Assembly (NCBI GenBank): GCA_028877265.1
Contig: JAPPGX010000107.1
Span: forward strand, 29,440-93,439
Direction of reading: 5' to 3'
DNA length: 64,000 bases
Source of the DNA: Acidobacteriota bacterium
Lineage (GTDB): Bacteria; Acidobacteriota; Vicinamibacteria; Marinacidobacterales; Marinacidobacteraceae
Shown one piece after another: positions 1 through 9,396 of the stretch. A model generated the notes under the pieces. The model had not been told where the DNA came from and did no database searches. It worked only from the letters and a program-made list of their open reading frames with translations. How positions within the stretch are numbered: position 1 is the first letter of the stretch; the number at the start of each line of letters is the position of its first letter. The translations under genes were made by a program, and so were the position numbers.

Positions 1-111
1 CCCCCCCCCCCTTACAAAAAACCAATTCTTGCGCGGGTCTTTTTTTTTTTTTTGTGGGGGGGGGGGGCGCGGTCCGGGGGGGGGGGGGGGGGGGGGCCCC
101 CCCCGGGCCGC
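1..111. other. Low-complexity contig end (probable artefact)
   Basis: This stretch consists of long runs of C, T and G with only short mixed sequence between them, and it joins abruptly to normal high-GC coding sequence at about position 112. The dehydrogenase that follows has lost its natural N-terminus exactly here. I read this as a sequencing or assembly artefact at a contig edge rather than biology. Confidence 0.8.
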
Positions 112-1164
112 CCCGCCGAAATCAGGGAGCTTCCGGTCCCGGCGCCCGGACCCGGGGAGATCCTGCTGGAGACCCTCGCCTCCGAGGTGTGCGGGACCGA
201 CGTGCACCTCCGGGACGGGCGCCTCGCCGGGGTTCCTTATCCCATCATCCCCGGCCACGTGAGCGTCGGCCGCGTCGTCGAAGCGAACGAGGTGGCGCAG
301 GACGCGGTCGGCAATCCTCTCGCGGCCGGGAGCGTGGTGTCCTTCTTCGACGTCCACGCGACCTGCCATTCCTGCTACCAGTGCCTGGTGGCGCGCCAGC
401 CGAACCGGTGCCCGTCGCGCCGGGTGTACGGCATCACCTATTCCGCGGAGGAAGGGCTGCTCGGCGGCTGGGCGGAGAACGTCCTGCTCCTTCCCGGCGT
501 CCAGACCGTGGTACTCCCCGGGGAACTGTCGGTCGACGACCTGATCGGTGGAGGCTGCGGGCTCTTCACCGGGTTCGCGGCCGTGGACCGGGCGGGGGTC
601 CGTCTGGGGGACAGCGTGGTGGTGCAGGGCGTGGGCCCGGTGGGGCTCGCGGCCATCGCCTTCGCACGGATCTCCGGCGCCGGCGCGGTCCTGGCGGTCG
701 GGGAACCCCGGGCGCGCCGCGATCTCGCCCGCCGCCTGGGCGCGGACGAGTCCCTCCCGCTCGCGGAGACGGATTCGGACGAGCGAGTCGGACGGGTACG
801 CGCCGCCACCGCTGGGCGCGGCGCCGATGTGGTCATCGAGGCGAGCGGGAACCCCCAGGCGGTGCCCGAGGGTTTCGCCATGCTGCGCGACGGGGGACGC
901 TACGTCGTGGTGGGGCACTACACCGACGCGGGCGCGGTTCCGGTGAACCCGCACGTGGACATCAACCGCAAGCACGCGGACGTCCGGGGCCAGTGGGGGA
1001 GCGAGTTCCACCACTGGACCCGGGCGCTCGACACCCTGGTCCGCTACCGGCGGCAGCTTCCGTTCGCGGACGTGATCGGCCGCCGCTACCGGCTCGAAGA
1101 GGCCAACCAGGCGCTCGACGATGTGGAGGCGCTCCGGGTCACCAAGGCGGTCATCACTCCGTAA
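112..1164 (+). CDS. Zinc-dependent alcohol dehydrogenase, 5'-truncated
   Basis: Medium-chain dehydrogenase/reductase of the zinc alcohol dehydrogenase family, expected to oxidise an alcohol or polyol with NAD(P). Visible features are the catalytic-zinc motif CGTDVHL, a four-cysteine structural zinc lobe (CHSCYQC followed by a fourth Cys after LVARQPNR), and the dinucleotide-binding turn GVGPVG in the Rossmann half. The usual catalytic-site GHE appears as GHV, so the glutamate common at that position is absent. The true start lies beyond the artefactual window edge; the first reliable residues are AEIRELPVPAPGPGE. Its stop overlaps the end of the convergent DUF488 gene by about 11 bases. Substrate cannot be told from the sequence. 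Confidence 0.85.
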   Translation, partial: PAEIRELPVPAPGPGEILLETLASEVCGTDVHLRDGRLAGVPYPIIPGHVSVGRVVEANEVAQDAVGNPLAAGSVVSFFDVHATCHSCYQCLVARQPNRCPSRRVYGITYSAEEGLLGGWAENVLLLPGVQTVVLPGELSVDDLIGGGCGLFTGFAAVDRAGVRLGDSVVVQGVGPVGLAAIAFARISGAGAVLAVGEPRARRDLARRLGADESLPLAETDSDERVGRVRAATAGRGADVVIEASGNPQAVPEGFAMLRDGGRYVVVGHYTDAGAVPVNPHVDINRKHADVRGQWGSEFHHWTRALDTLVRYRRQLPFADVIGRRYRLEEANQALDDVEALRVTKAVITP

Positions 1165-1783
1165 CCCGGGCGCGCGCCGGATCCGTCCAGGCGATTTCCC
1201 GGGCGCGCCGCGCGAGCGCCTCCTCCCGCTGCTCTTCGCGCGTCCGGAACATGTCGCGCGGCGGCATCCCGCTCGCGGCGCACAGCCGGTCCAGCACCTC
1301 CTCCTGCGACACGAGACCGCCATCCGGCAGCATGTGGGTGACCGGGGCCCCGCGCTTCCGAAGTACCGGCGCGACCAGGATGGTGCGATGGCAGTTGGCC
1401 GGATCCCGCTCGGCGCATAGCAGCGCGAGGCGGGTGTGGGCCGCTTCCTCCAGGACCTGCGTGATCCCCCGGAGGAAGAGTCCGGTTTGAGCCAGGCGTG
1501 AGAACCGCACCCGCCCTTCCTCGTCGTAACAGACTGGATCGGAGGATCGCGCGCCCAATTCGGCGCCCAGGAAGCGATAGCGAATGCCGTGTTCCCCGAG
1601 CGATTGTTCAAGCGCGCGGCGGTTGAACTGGGGGTGCCTCCGGCTGTAGGGAACCGACCGGACGTCCGCGACGGCCGCCACCCGATGCTGCCCGAGCAGC
1701 GCCAGAAACGCACCGATGGGATGGTTGGAATGTCCGATGGTGAACACCGCCGGCGCGTGCGTGCGGCTGCCTGGACGTACCAT
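1154..1783 (-). CDS. DUF488 family protein
   Basis: A 209-residue DUF488 protein. The N-terminal TIGHSNHPIGAF, the DVRSVPYSRRHPQFN block and the C-terminal LLCAERDPANCHR block are the conserved family motifs. The family has no firmly established biochemical role; the conserved Cys/His/Arg cluster suggests ligand or nucleic-acid binding. I chose the ATG at 1783; a GTG two codons earlier (1789) is also possible. The gene converges on the dehydrogenase and diverges from the methyltransferase starting at 1822, so the roughly 38 bases between them must hold both start regions unless one is read from further away. Confidence 0.85.
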   Translation of the reverse strand: MVRPGSRTHAPAVFTIGHSNHPIGAFLALLGQHRVAAVADVRSVPYSRRHPQFNRRALEQSLGEHGIRYRFLGAELGARSSDPVCYDEEGRVRFSRLAQTGLFLRGITQVLEEAAHTRLALLCAERDPANCHRTILVAPVLRKRGAPVTHMLPDGGLVSQEEVLDRLCAASGMPPRDMFRTREEQREEALARRAREIAWTDPARARVTE

Positions 1784-1821
1784 GGTCACGACAGGTTCTC
1801 AATTCTTCGGGGAAGGGGCTC

Positions 1822-2733
1822 GTGATCGTCGAACCGCGTCCGCTGCGGGAGTCCGAAAACCAGGCCCGCGTACGCGGCAGCCAGACCGCCGAAATGGTGG
1901 CGGCGGCGCGGGCGGGCCACTTCGCCCGGGGAGAGCGGCCGCTCGTGACCGAGGACCCCTACGCGATCCACCTCGCGGGCGAGCGTTGGCGGCGGGTGAT
2001 CGGCTCGAGCTGGCGCCACTGGCTGGTGACCCGGGTGCTGCTCCGGAAGGTCATCCCGACCACCACCTTCGTGCTCATCCGGGCACGGTTCACGGACGAC
2101 CGGGTCCTCACGGCCGCGGAGCGGGGAGTTCGGCAACTCGTGATCCTGGGGGCGGGCTTCGATACGTTCGCGCTGCGCTATCCGGATCTCGGGGTTCAGG
2201 TGTTCGAAGTGGATCTTCCCGCGAGCGCGGCGCTCAAACGGGAACGGCTTGCCGCCGCAGATATTGCGGTCCCGGAGCACCTGCACTTCGTCGAGGTGGA
2301 CTTCGAGCACGACCCACTGGACGAACGCCTTCTCGAGGCGGGCTTCGACCGGTGCGCACCCGCGTTCTTCAGTTGGATGGGCGTGACGTATTACCTTGCC
2401 CCGGAAGCGGTAACCGAAACGCTGGCCCGGGTCACCGGCCTCTCGGCGCCCGGATCGGAGCTGACTCTCGACTACATGAACGCCCGCGAGTGCGTCCCGG
2501 CGGAGGAACTCGCGCTGTTCGACAGCCTGGTCCGTTTCGTGGAGAAACACGGCGAACCGATGATCACCCGGTTCGATCCGGACTCGGTGGTGGGCCGGAT
2601 GGGACTCACCGGGGCATGGGACGTGCTGCAACACGAGTTCCCGGCGGCGGACCCGAATCCCTACCTGGGCGACCGGAAGGACCTCCCCCGGGTGGCCCCG
2701 CTGTTTCGGATGCTGCACCTGCGCCGGATGTAG
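1822..2733 (+). CDS. SAM-dependent methyltransferase, PPM1/TCMP-like
   Basis: A 303-residue class I methyltransferase of the leucine-carboxyl-methyltransferase-like (PPM/TCMP, Pfam LCM) family, which O-methylates carboxyl or hydroxyl groups of small molecules. The SAM-binding motif I is LVILGAGFDTFALRYP, followed by an acidic end of beta-2 (VFEVDLP) and the family motif FSWMGVTYYL. The start is a GTG. Homologues are often isolated accessory genes, and nothing nearby identifies its substrate. It is followed by about 350 bases without a gene that hold a string of inverted repeats. Confidence 0.85.
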   Translation: MIVEPRPLRESENQARVRGSQTAEMVAAARAGHFARGERPLVTEDPYAIHLAGERWRRVIGSSWRHWLVTRVLLRKVIPTTTFVLIRARFTDDRVLTAAERGVRQLVILGAGFDTFALRYPDLGVQVFEVDLPASAALKRERLAAADIAVPEHLHFVEVDFEHDPLDERLLEAGFDRCAPAFFSWMGVTYYLAPEAVTETLARVTGLSAPGSELTLDYMNARECVPAEELALFDSLVRFVEKHGEPMITRFDPDSVVGRMGLTGAWDVLQHEFPAADPNPYLGDRKDLPRVAPLFRMLHLRRM

Positions 2734-2764
2734 CTCGAAGCGCACGTGGTTGAGGTGTGCGGTT

Positions 2765-3078
2765 TCGACCGCCTCTCGGCGGTCGATGCCGGCCAGAGGC
2801 CGGCGCTCCGAGCCGGCGCGCCACCTCCAGCGCAGGGAAAAGAAAACTGATGGCAGCGAACCGACGGTTCGCTGCCCACGATTTCGGGGGGAAAGTGTGA
2901 AAGGGGGCCCTCCCCCTTTCACAAGAAAACAACGACCAATCGGAATCTCGCCGCAGCGCGCGCCAGCGCGCTAGGGAGTTCCGATTGGCCGACGCGAAGC
3001 GTCGGGGCGGATGAAGAGGGGGCGCCGGACGCGCCCGGTCGTCACTTCCTCTCCGTCCGGCGCCCCCTCTTCATCCGC
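2765..3078. repeat. Cluster of seven perfect inverted repeats (hairpins)
   Basis: The gene-free stretch between the methyltransferase and the tRNAs holds a chain of hairpins with unrelated arm sequences: 2765-2786 (9-bp stem, 4-nt loop), 2788-2804 (7 bp), 2852-2876 (11 bp, 3-nt loop), 2896-2923 (12 bp, loop CCCT), 2936-2988 (10-bp outer arms around an inner 7-bp hairpin), 2990-3004 (6 bp, loop GAA) and 3007-3078 (24-bp perfect arms, 24-nt loop). The last ends 7 bases beyond the 3' end of tRNA-His. Some could be terminators for the two converging units, but there are no T tracts and far more hairpins than two terminators need. A structured RNA or an element-derived remnant is possible. Confidence 0.8.
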
Positions 3079-3085
3079 TCGACGG

Positions 3086-3158
3086 GGTGGATGAGGGGAC
3101 TCGAACCCCCAACCACCGGAACCACAATCCGGTGCTCTGCCATTGAGCTACATCCACC
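3086..3158 (-). tRNA. tRNA-His (GTG anticodon)
   Basis: Reading the minus strand gives a complete cloverleaf: acceptor strand GTGGATG with an extra G at -1 (diagnostic for tRNA-His), D-arm beginning GCTC, anticodon loop TTGTGGT with anticodon GTG, T-loop TTCGAGT, and discriminator C opposite the extra G. CCA is not encoded. It is the last of three tRNAs transcribed in the direction away from rdgB. Confidence 0.96.
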
Positions 3159-3183
3159 ACCGAAATCAGAAGCGGCGGCCGGC

Positions 3184-3260
3184 TGGCGCGCCAGGGAGGA
3201 TTCGAACCCCCGACCCGCGGCTTAGAAGGCCGCCGCTCTGTCCAACTGAGCTACTGGCGC
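3184..3260 (-). tRNA. tRNA-Arg (TCT anticodon)
   Basis: Minus-strand cloverleaf with acceptor GCGCCAG pairing CTGGCGC, anticodon stem GCGGC/GCCGC around loop CTTCTAA (anticodon TCT, reading AGA/AGG), and T-arm GGGGGTTCGAATCCTCC. Unlike its two neighbours it appears to encode its CCA tail (3184-3186). AGA/AGG are rare in the surrounding high-GC genes. Confidence 0.96.
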
Positions 3261-3324
3261 TCCCGCGCTTCGTGTTCGGACCCGGCCGCACGGTCGCGAG
3301 GCGCCCGCTCGACCTCTTCTATTG

Positions 3325-3398
3325 TCGGGGCGAGAGGATTTGAACCTCCGGCTTCCTGCTCCCAAAGCAGGCGCGCTGCCAGACTGCGCCACGCCCCG
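3325..3398 (-). tRNA. tRNA-Pro (TGG anticodon)
   Basis: Minus-strand cloverleaf: acceptor CGGGGCG pairing CGCCCCG, anticodon stem CCTGC/GCAGG around loop TTTGGGA (anticodon TGG), T-arm GGAGGTTCAAATCCTCT and discriminator A. CCA is not encoded. Its 5' end lies 5 bases from the stop codon of rdgB, so it is probably co-transcribed with rdgB and processed from that message. Confidence 0.96.
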
Positions 3399-3403
3399 AG
3401 AAA

Positions 3404-4027
3404 CTAGGGAAGTATAGGTGGGTCGGCGGCGAGGGCCGCCCTCAGGAAACGGACCGCCGGCCGCAGCGCGCGGCCGCGGTGACTGATGCGCTCCTTCTCC
3501 TCAAGGCTCAATTCCGCCATCGTCCTGCCGAACTCGGGGACCAGGAACACGGGGTCGTAGCCGAAGCCCCCGCCGCCGCGGGGGGCCGTCGCAATCGTTC
3601 CCTCCACCGTCCCCGTGGATCGGAAGACGATGCGGCCGGCCACGGCGATCGCCACCGCCGACCGGTAGCGGGCGCCCCTCCCCCGGGCGGGATTCGCGGC
3701 CAGCAACTCGAGGAGGTGACGGTTCTTCGCAGCGTAGGGGGTGTCGACTCCCAGCCAGCGGGCGGAGCGCACCCCGGGCCCCCCATCCAGGGCATCCACC
3801 TCCAGGCCGGAGTCCTCCGCGAGCGCCGGGAGCCCGGTCGCCGCGTGGTAGTGGAGGGCCTTGATGCCGGCGTTGGCAAGGAATCCCTCTCCCGTTTCCT
3901 CCGGCTCGTCCGGACGGGAACCGGAGAGATCGGGAAGACCCAGCAGGCGCACTCCGGCTCCGGCGAGCGCGGCCCGCATCTCCCGCACCTTGCCCACGTT
4001 CCCGGTTGCGAGCAGGAGGGACGGCAC
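3404..4027 (-). CDS. rdgB: dITP/XTP pyrophosphatase (RdgB/HAM1)
   Basis: A 207-residue RdgB/HAM1-family nucleoside triphosphate pyrophosphatase, which removes ITP, dITP and XTP from the nucleotide pool. The N-terminal substrate loop LLLATGNVGKVREM, the ALAEDSGLEVDALDG metal-binding segment, GFGYDPVF and the C-terminal SHRGRAL signature are all present. The start is the GTG at 4027, immediately before PSLLLATGN; a GTG seven codons upstream is less likely because homologues begin next to the ATGN motif. Together with rph, the GerMN protein and the amidase it makes a commonly seen gene neighbourhood, but a divergent exported gene lies between rph and rdgB here. Confidence 0.93.
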   Translation of the reverse strand: MPSLLLATGNVGKVREMRAALAGAGVRLLGLPDLSGSRPDEPEETGEGFLANAGIKALHYHAATGLPALAEDSGLEVDALDGGPGVRSARWLGVDTPYAAKNRHLLELLAANPARGRGARYRSAVAIAVAGRIVFRSTGTVEGTIATAPRGGGGFGYDPVFLVPEFGRTMAELSLEEKERISHRGRALRPAVRFLRAALAADPPILP

Positions 4028-4117
4028 GATCTGGCACTCTACGATCACCGCTCGGCCGCCACGCGTCAAGGCGTTTGGCTTCCGGCCTTCAACAGGAACG
4101 AACGCGGGGAGGTTCCC

Positions 4118-5107
4118 ATGCTTCCGAGATGCAGGATCGCCGGGGCGGCGTTCACGGTGGCCGCGATCGCCGTCCCTGCCGGTCCGGCGGCCGCGCAGAC
4201 CCAGACTTCGGACCCGGACTTCGATGCTTCCGTGGAAAAGCCGGCGTACGCGGCGGACGGACCGGTCGTGGTCATCGATGAGGCGCACGCCAACTTTCAC
4301 ACCTCCACGGGCCGCTACCGGCCCTTCGCCGAACTGCTGCGAAACGACGGCTACAGCGTGGTCGCCGGTAAGTCGCCCATCGATCGGGACGGGCTCGAAG
4401 CAACGGACGTCCTCGTGATTTCGAACGCGCTGCCCCCGCCCGGGGCGGCACCCGGCACACCCGCCTTCACCGAGCGGGAGTCGGACGCCATCGAGGACTG
4501 GGTCCGGGACGGTGGATCCCTCCTGCTGATCGCCGACCACGCCCCGTTCGGCAGCGCGGCGGAAAGTCTCGGCCGGCGCTTCGGAGTGACCATGGGGAAA
4601 GGATGGGTGTGGGACGTTCGCGAAGCGGGCGCCTCGATCGAGACCCGGTTCGTGACCTCACGCGAGAACGGCCTGCTCGGGACCCATCCGGTGCTCCGCG
4701 GCCGGGACGCGTCGGAGGAGGTGAGGAGCCTAAAAGCGTTTTCCGGTCAGAGCCTGAACGTCCCTCCGGGGGCGAGCGTGCTGATGAAGCTCAGCGAAAC
4801 CGCCCGGGAGGTGCGGAACCGGACCGACCTGGAGACCGTCCGCGCGGCGGTCACGGGCCGGGCGGCGGCCGCGAACGATCTGATCGACGAGCTCTCGGAG
4901 CCCGTCGGCGGCCTGGCGCAGGGGATTGCCATGACGTTCGGAGCGGGGCGGGTCGTGGTGCTGGGGGAGGCCGCGATGCTGTCGGCGCAGGTCTCCAGAA
5001 GGGGTGATCCGCCGACGGCCACCCCGATGGGAATGAACGAGCCGGGCAACGACAACCGTCAGTTCGTGCTCAACACGCTCCACTGGCTCTCGGGCCTGTT
5101 GCACTGA
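4118..5107 (+). CDS. Exported DUF4350/GATase-like-fold protein
   Basis: A 329-residue exported protein of unknown function. It opens with a signal peptide (MLPRCRIAGAAFTVAAIAV... cleaved after GPAAAQ). The mature part begins with VVVIDEAHANFHTSTGRY and continues with an alternating strand/helix pattern (VLVISNALPP; AIEDWVRDGGSLLLIADH; GAGRVVVLGEAAML), which resembles the DUF4350 / class-I-amidotransferase-like domain that recognises ligands without a nucleophilic cysteine. An upstream GGGGAGG at 4106-4112 supports the ATG at 4118. It is on the opposite strand from the rph/rdgB genes that flank it, so it looks inserted into that block. A sugar- or peptide-binding role is only a guess. Confidence 0.7.
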   Translation: MLPRCRIAGAAFTVAAIAVPAGPAAAQTQTSDPDFDASVEKPAYAADGPVVVIDEAHANFHTSTGRYRPFAELLRNDGYSVVAGKSPIDRDGLEATDVLVISNALPPPGAAPGTPAFTERESDAIEDWVRDGGSLLLIADHAPFGSAAESLGRRFGVTMGKGWVWDVREAGASIETRFVTSRENGLLGTHPVLRGRDASEEVRSLKAFSGQSLNVPPGASVLMKLSETAREVRNRTDLETVRAAVTGRAAAANDLIDELSEPVGGLAQGIAMTFGAGRVVVLGEAAMLSAQVSRRGDPPTATPMGMNEPGNDNRQFVLNTLHWLSGLLH

Positions 5108-5129
5108 TTCCCACCCTGCCCGTCAAACC

Positions 5130-5855
5130 TCAGGCCAGCGGAATTCCGGCGAGCACCGAGCGCTGGCGCTCGGCGATCGTGGAAATCCCTTCGAGCGCGG
5201 CGTCGAGCAACGCATCCAGAACCTCCCGCCGGAAGGGCGCTGCTTCGGCGGCGCCCTGAACCTCGATCAACTCACCGGTCGCCGTCGCGACGACCGTCAA
5301 GTCCACCGCGGCCCGGGAATCCTCGGAATAGTCGAGGTCCAGGAGCACCCGCCCGTCCACCACGCCGACGCTCACCGCCGCGATCTGGCGGCGCAGGGGG
5401 TTCTCCTCGAGCAGGCCGCGCGCCTGCAGCCGATGGAGAGCCAGCGCCAGCGCAACGAAGGCGCCGGTGATGGAAGCGGTCCGGGTGCCGCCATCGGCCT
5501 CGATGACGTCGCAGTCCACGCGGACGGTCCGCTCGCCGAGTCCCGAGAGGTCCACGGCGGCCCGCAGCGAACGACCGATCAGGCGCTGGATCTCCGCGGT
5601 GCGCCCCGGCACCCCGCCGCGGTCTCTCCGGATGCGCTCCCCCGAAGACAGCGGCAGCATCCCGTATTCGGCGGTGAGCCAACCCCGGCCGCGCCCGCGC
5701 AGCCACCCGGGGACCCCCTCCTCGATGCTGACTGCGGCGACCACGCGCGTGTCGCCCTGGCGGACGAGAACGGAACCGGGGGCGCGGCGGAGAAAACCGG
5801 CCTGAAGCCCCAGGTCGCGGATTTCCCGTTCCCCGCGTCCGCCGCGCCTGCTCAC
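5130..5855 (-). CDS. rph: Ribonuclease PH
   Basis: A 241-residue RNase PH, the phosphorolytic 3'-to-5' exonuclease that trims tRNA 3' ends. Family landmarks are the N-terminal RGGRGEREIRDLGLQAGFL, the ERIRRDRGG.PGRTAEIQRLIGRSLRAAVDL core, DCDVIEADGGTRTASITGAFVAL, and the C-terminal phosphate-site region (VQGAAEAAPF) where homologues usually have QGTAE. Its ATG overlaps the stop of the GerMN lipoprotein gene by four bases, so the two are translationally coupled. The three tRNAs a little over a kilobase downstream make a tRNA-processing role fit well. Confidence 0.95.
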   Translation of the reverse strand: MSRRGGRGEREIRDLGLQAGFLRRAPGSVLVRQGDTRVVAAVSIEEGVPGWLRGRGRGWLTAEYGMLPLSSGERIRRDRGGVPGRTAEIQRLIGRSLRAAVDLSGLGERTVRVDCDVIEADGGTRTASITGAFVALALALHRLQARGLLEENPLRRQIAAVSVGVVDGRVLLDLDYSEDSRAAVDLTVVATATGELIEVQGAAEAAPFRREVLDALLDAALEGISTIAERQRSVLAGIPLA

Positions 5856-6466
5856 CCGCGCTCGCCGCCCGAATCCGCCAGTAGCCGCTCGGGGGCCCTC
5901 CCGAATCCCGAACGGAGATCCAGATGCCCGGCCAGCGTCTCGGTCTCCCGTCCCTCCACGAGGAGCCGCACCTCCGCGATGGCCGGAAGGCTCTCCACCA
6001 GGGTGTGACTGAGGCTGTACACCGTCAGTTCCTCTGCATGCAGGCCACCCGAGTGGCCCTCCAGCAGGTCGAGCGTGAAATTGATGACAGCAACTCCGCG
6101 GCCACTGACGAACACATCCAGGACCTGCACTTCCTCGGGGAACGTCCCGGACTCCTCCACGATCCTCTGCACCAGCGCCTCGGCGCGGCCGCGGGTGGTG
6201 GAAAACCGGGGGAGTTCCACCTCACGGACATGGAGCAGGCCGTCCGGCCCGGCGGCGAACAGCCTTGCGCCCTCCCGGGCCTCCGGACCCTGAAGTGCGG
6301 GGGCGGCGGTTTCTGCGCCGGCCGGGGCAACCGCCGCCGCGTCACCCTCCGCCGGAACCGTGCCCGGCTGTTCTGCCGGAACCACGTCGCACGCCGCCAC
6401 GCCCCACAGGGCCACGACCGGGAGGAACGCCCCTGCGGGAATCCGGCGGCGCCGGGCGGACGTCAC
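5852..6466 (-). CDS. GerMN-domain lipoprotein
   Basis: A 204-residue predicted lipoprotein with an N-terminal basic/hydrophobic signal ending in a lipobox-like WGVAAC, an Ala/Pro-rich linker (about residues 30-65) and a GerMN domain (about 70-190: LLHVREVELPRF, AVINFTLDLLEGHSGG, ELTVYSLSHTLVESLPAIAEVRLLVEG). GerMN domains occur in spore-germination and cell-envelope proteins and often lie beside amidases. Start and stop overlap rph and the amidase gene by four bases each. A peptidoglycan-associated role alongside the amidase is inferred from context. Confidence 0.85.
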   Translation of the reverse strand: MTSARRRRIPAGAFLPVVALWGVAACDVVPAEQPGTVPAEGDAAAVAPAGAETAAPALQGPEAREGARLFAAGPDGLLHVREVELPRFSTTRGRAEALVQRIVEESGTFPEEVQVLDVFVSGRGVAVINFTLDLLEGHSGGLHAEELTVYSLSHTLVESLPAIAEVRLLVEGRETETLAGHLDLRSGFGRAPERLLADSGGERG

Positions 6467-7962
6467 CGAAAGTCCCCGGTGGGCCGAAGACTGCTGAGCG
6501 AACGCTGGTACCGAAGAATCCCGGTGGCGAGCGCGCGCGCCGCCCGGCGAGGGAATCCCGGGTCCGACAGTCGCGAGAGGTCCCGGCGCGAGGTGACGAA
6601 CCCCAGCTCCACCTGCACGGCCGGCATGGCCGCTCCCCGCAGCACCCTCACCGGCGCATCGGCCACCCCTCCCGCGGCGATGTCCAGTACCTGCAGTTCC
6701 GAGGCCAACGCCTCGGCCAGCCTCCGCGAAGCCGGCACGAAGGGCGCCTGCGCGCTGCTCCAGGGTACGAACTGAACCGCGCTCCCCGCGGGCGCCCGGC
6801 CCGCGGCCTGCGGCGTCAGGTGATACACGAGACTCCCGGAAGCAGCCGGACTCGGGGAGGCGTTCAGGTGGATGCTGATGAGCACGTCGGCGCGGGCGGT
6901 GTTGGCGGCCGCGATCCGGTCGTCGAGCGCTACGTCGCGGTCCGAGTCCCGAGTGAGCACCACCCGGAATCCGTGCTCGCGTTCCAGGAGGCCGCCGAGC
7001 GCGAGCGCCACCGAGAGGGCCAGATCCTTCTCGGCGACGCCTCCCTCGCCCTGCGCCCCGCGATTGACCCCTCCGTGCCCCGGATCGATGGCGATCGTGC
7101 GGACCTCCGTCGGTCCCACGGGATCACGGCCGCGGCGCGGCTCCGCGGCCGGGCGCTCCCCCAGCACGTCGGCGCCCGAGGACGCGCGCACCCCCCCGCG
7201 GAGCAGATTGAGCGTCAGGACGCCGGGCGTTCGCTCCTGAAGAAAGCGGCCGTAGTTGCGGCCGGTGTTGATCTCGAGGATGTAACCGGTCCCCCGGCGG
7301 ATGAGATCGACGTGCTCCACCACACCGTCCCGCGGCGTCTCCTCCGCGAAGGCGGTCTCGACGAAAGCCGTCCGCACCAGGACCGAAACCCGGCGGCGCC
7401 CTTCTTCGATCTCCAGCGGAACCGGCGGGTCGGTGCGCACGATCACCCGGGTGGACCCGGGGCGGCTCGCGATCTCGACATCGAGGCGGGGATACCCCTC
7501 GCCTACCGCGAGGGTCCTCGCGTTGTCGTCGTACCGGACGCGCCCCGGAAGCAGGTCCGGCAGGACGAGCGCCACGAAGTCGAGGGGCACGAACCACTCG
7601 CCACCGCGCCGAACGCTTGGGTTGCGCAGTACGCGGGTGGTGTCCCCGACCCTGACGAAGCTGCGTCCGGCATCGAAACGAACGGGTTCGCCCGAAAACC
7701 GGAGCACCGCCTGCCGCTCGCTCTCTCCCGGCCGCACGGTGCCCCCGAGAGCCCCGGCAACTTCCGCGAGCCGCACCATCTCCACCCCGCCCAGCCTCCG
7801 CACGGCCAGCGCCGTGGCGTCCCCCTGGTCGACGATCCAGAGCTCGGGCGACCGCTGGGCCCCGAGGACGGCGCCACCGGCATCGGGTGCCCCAATCCAG
7901 GCCAAGCCCACGAACCCGAGGGCGAGGAGGAACGGCAGGAAACGGAGGGCGCCGCGACGCAT
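6463..7962 (-). CDS. N-acetylmuramoyl-L-alanine amidase, AmiC-like
   Basis: A 499-residue exported zinc amidase that cleaves the bond between MurNAc and the stem peptide, typically at division septa. After a signal peptide (RFLPFLLALGFVGLAW) there is a copper-amine-oxidase-N-like / AMIN-type region (about residues 40-240) and a C-terminal Amidase_3 domain (about 285-490). Zinc ligands and the catalytic Glu are visible in TIAIDPGHGG (His), GVAEKDLAL (Glu), ISIHLNASP (His) and VQVELGFVTS (Glu). The start ATG at 7962 sits directly before the signal peptide. It heads the amidase-GerMN-rph unit and is divergent from the inositol-phosphate synthase. Confidence 0.92.
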   Translation of the reverse strand: MRRGALRFLPFLLALGFVGLAWIGAPDAGGAVLGAQRSPELWIVDQGDATALAVRRLGGVEMVRLAEVAGALGGTVRPGESERQAVLRFSGEPVRFDAGRSFVRVGDTTRVLRNPSVRRGGEWFVPLDFVALVLPDLLPGRVRYDDNARTLAVGEGYPRLDVEIASRPGSTRVIVRTDPPVPLEIEEGRRRVSVLVRTAFVETAFAEETPRDGVVEHVDLIRRGTGYILEINTGRNYGRFLQERTPGVLTLNLLRGGVRASSGADVLGERPAAEPRRGRDPVGPTEVRTIAIDPGHGGVNRGAQGEGGVAEKDLALSVALALGGLLEREHGFRVVLTRDSDRDVALDDRIAAANTARADVLISIHLNASPSPAASGSLVYHLTPQAAGRAPAGSAVQFVPWSSAQAPFVPASRRLAEALASELQVLDIAAGGVADAPVRVLRGAAMPAVQVELGFVTSRRDLSRLSDPGFPRRAARALATGILRYQRSLSSLRPTGDFR

Positions 7963-8058
7963 GAATGGCAGCCGGAGACAGAATAGCGTTTCGCCGTCCG
8001 GGGGTTTCGGGTCCCGGCAAGAGTCACTCGAGTCCTTGCCGTAGAATCCGCCGCCCTC

Positions 8059-9393
<1,335 letters not shown>

Positions 9394-9396
9394 CCC

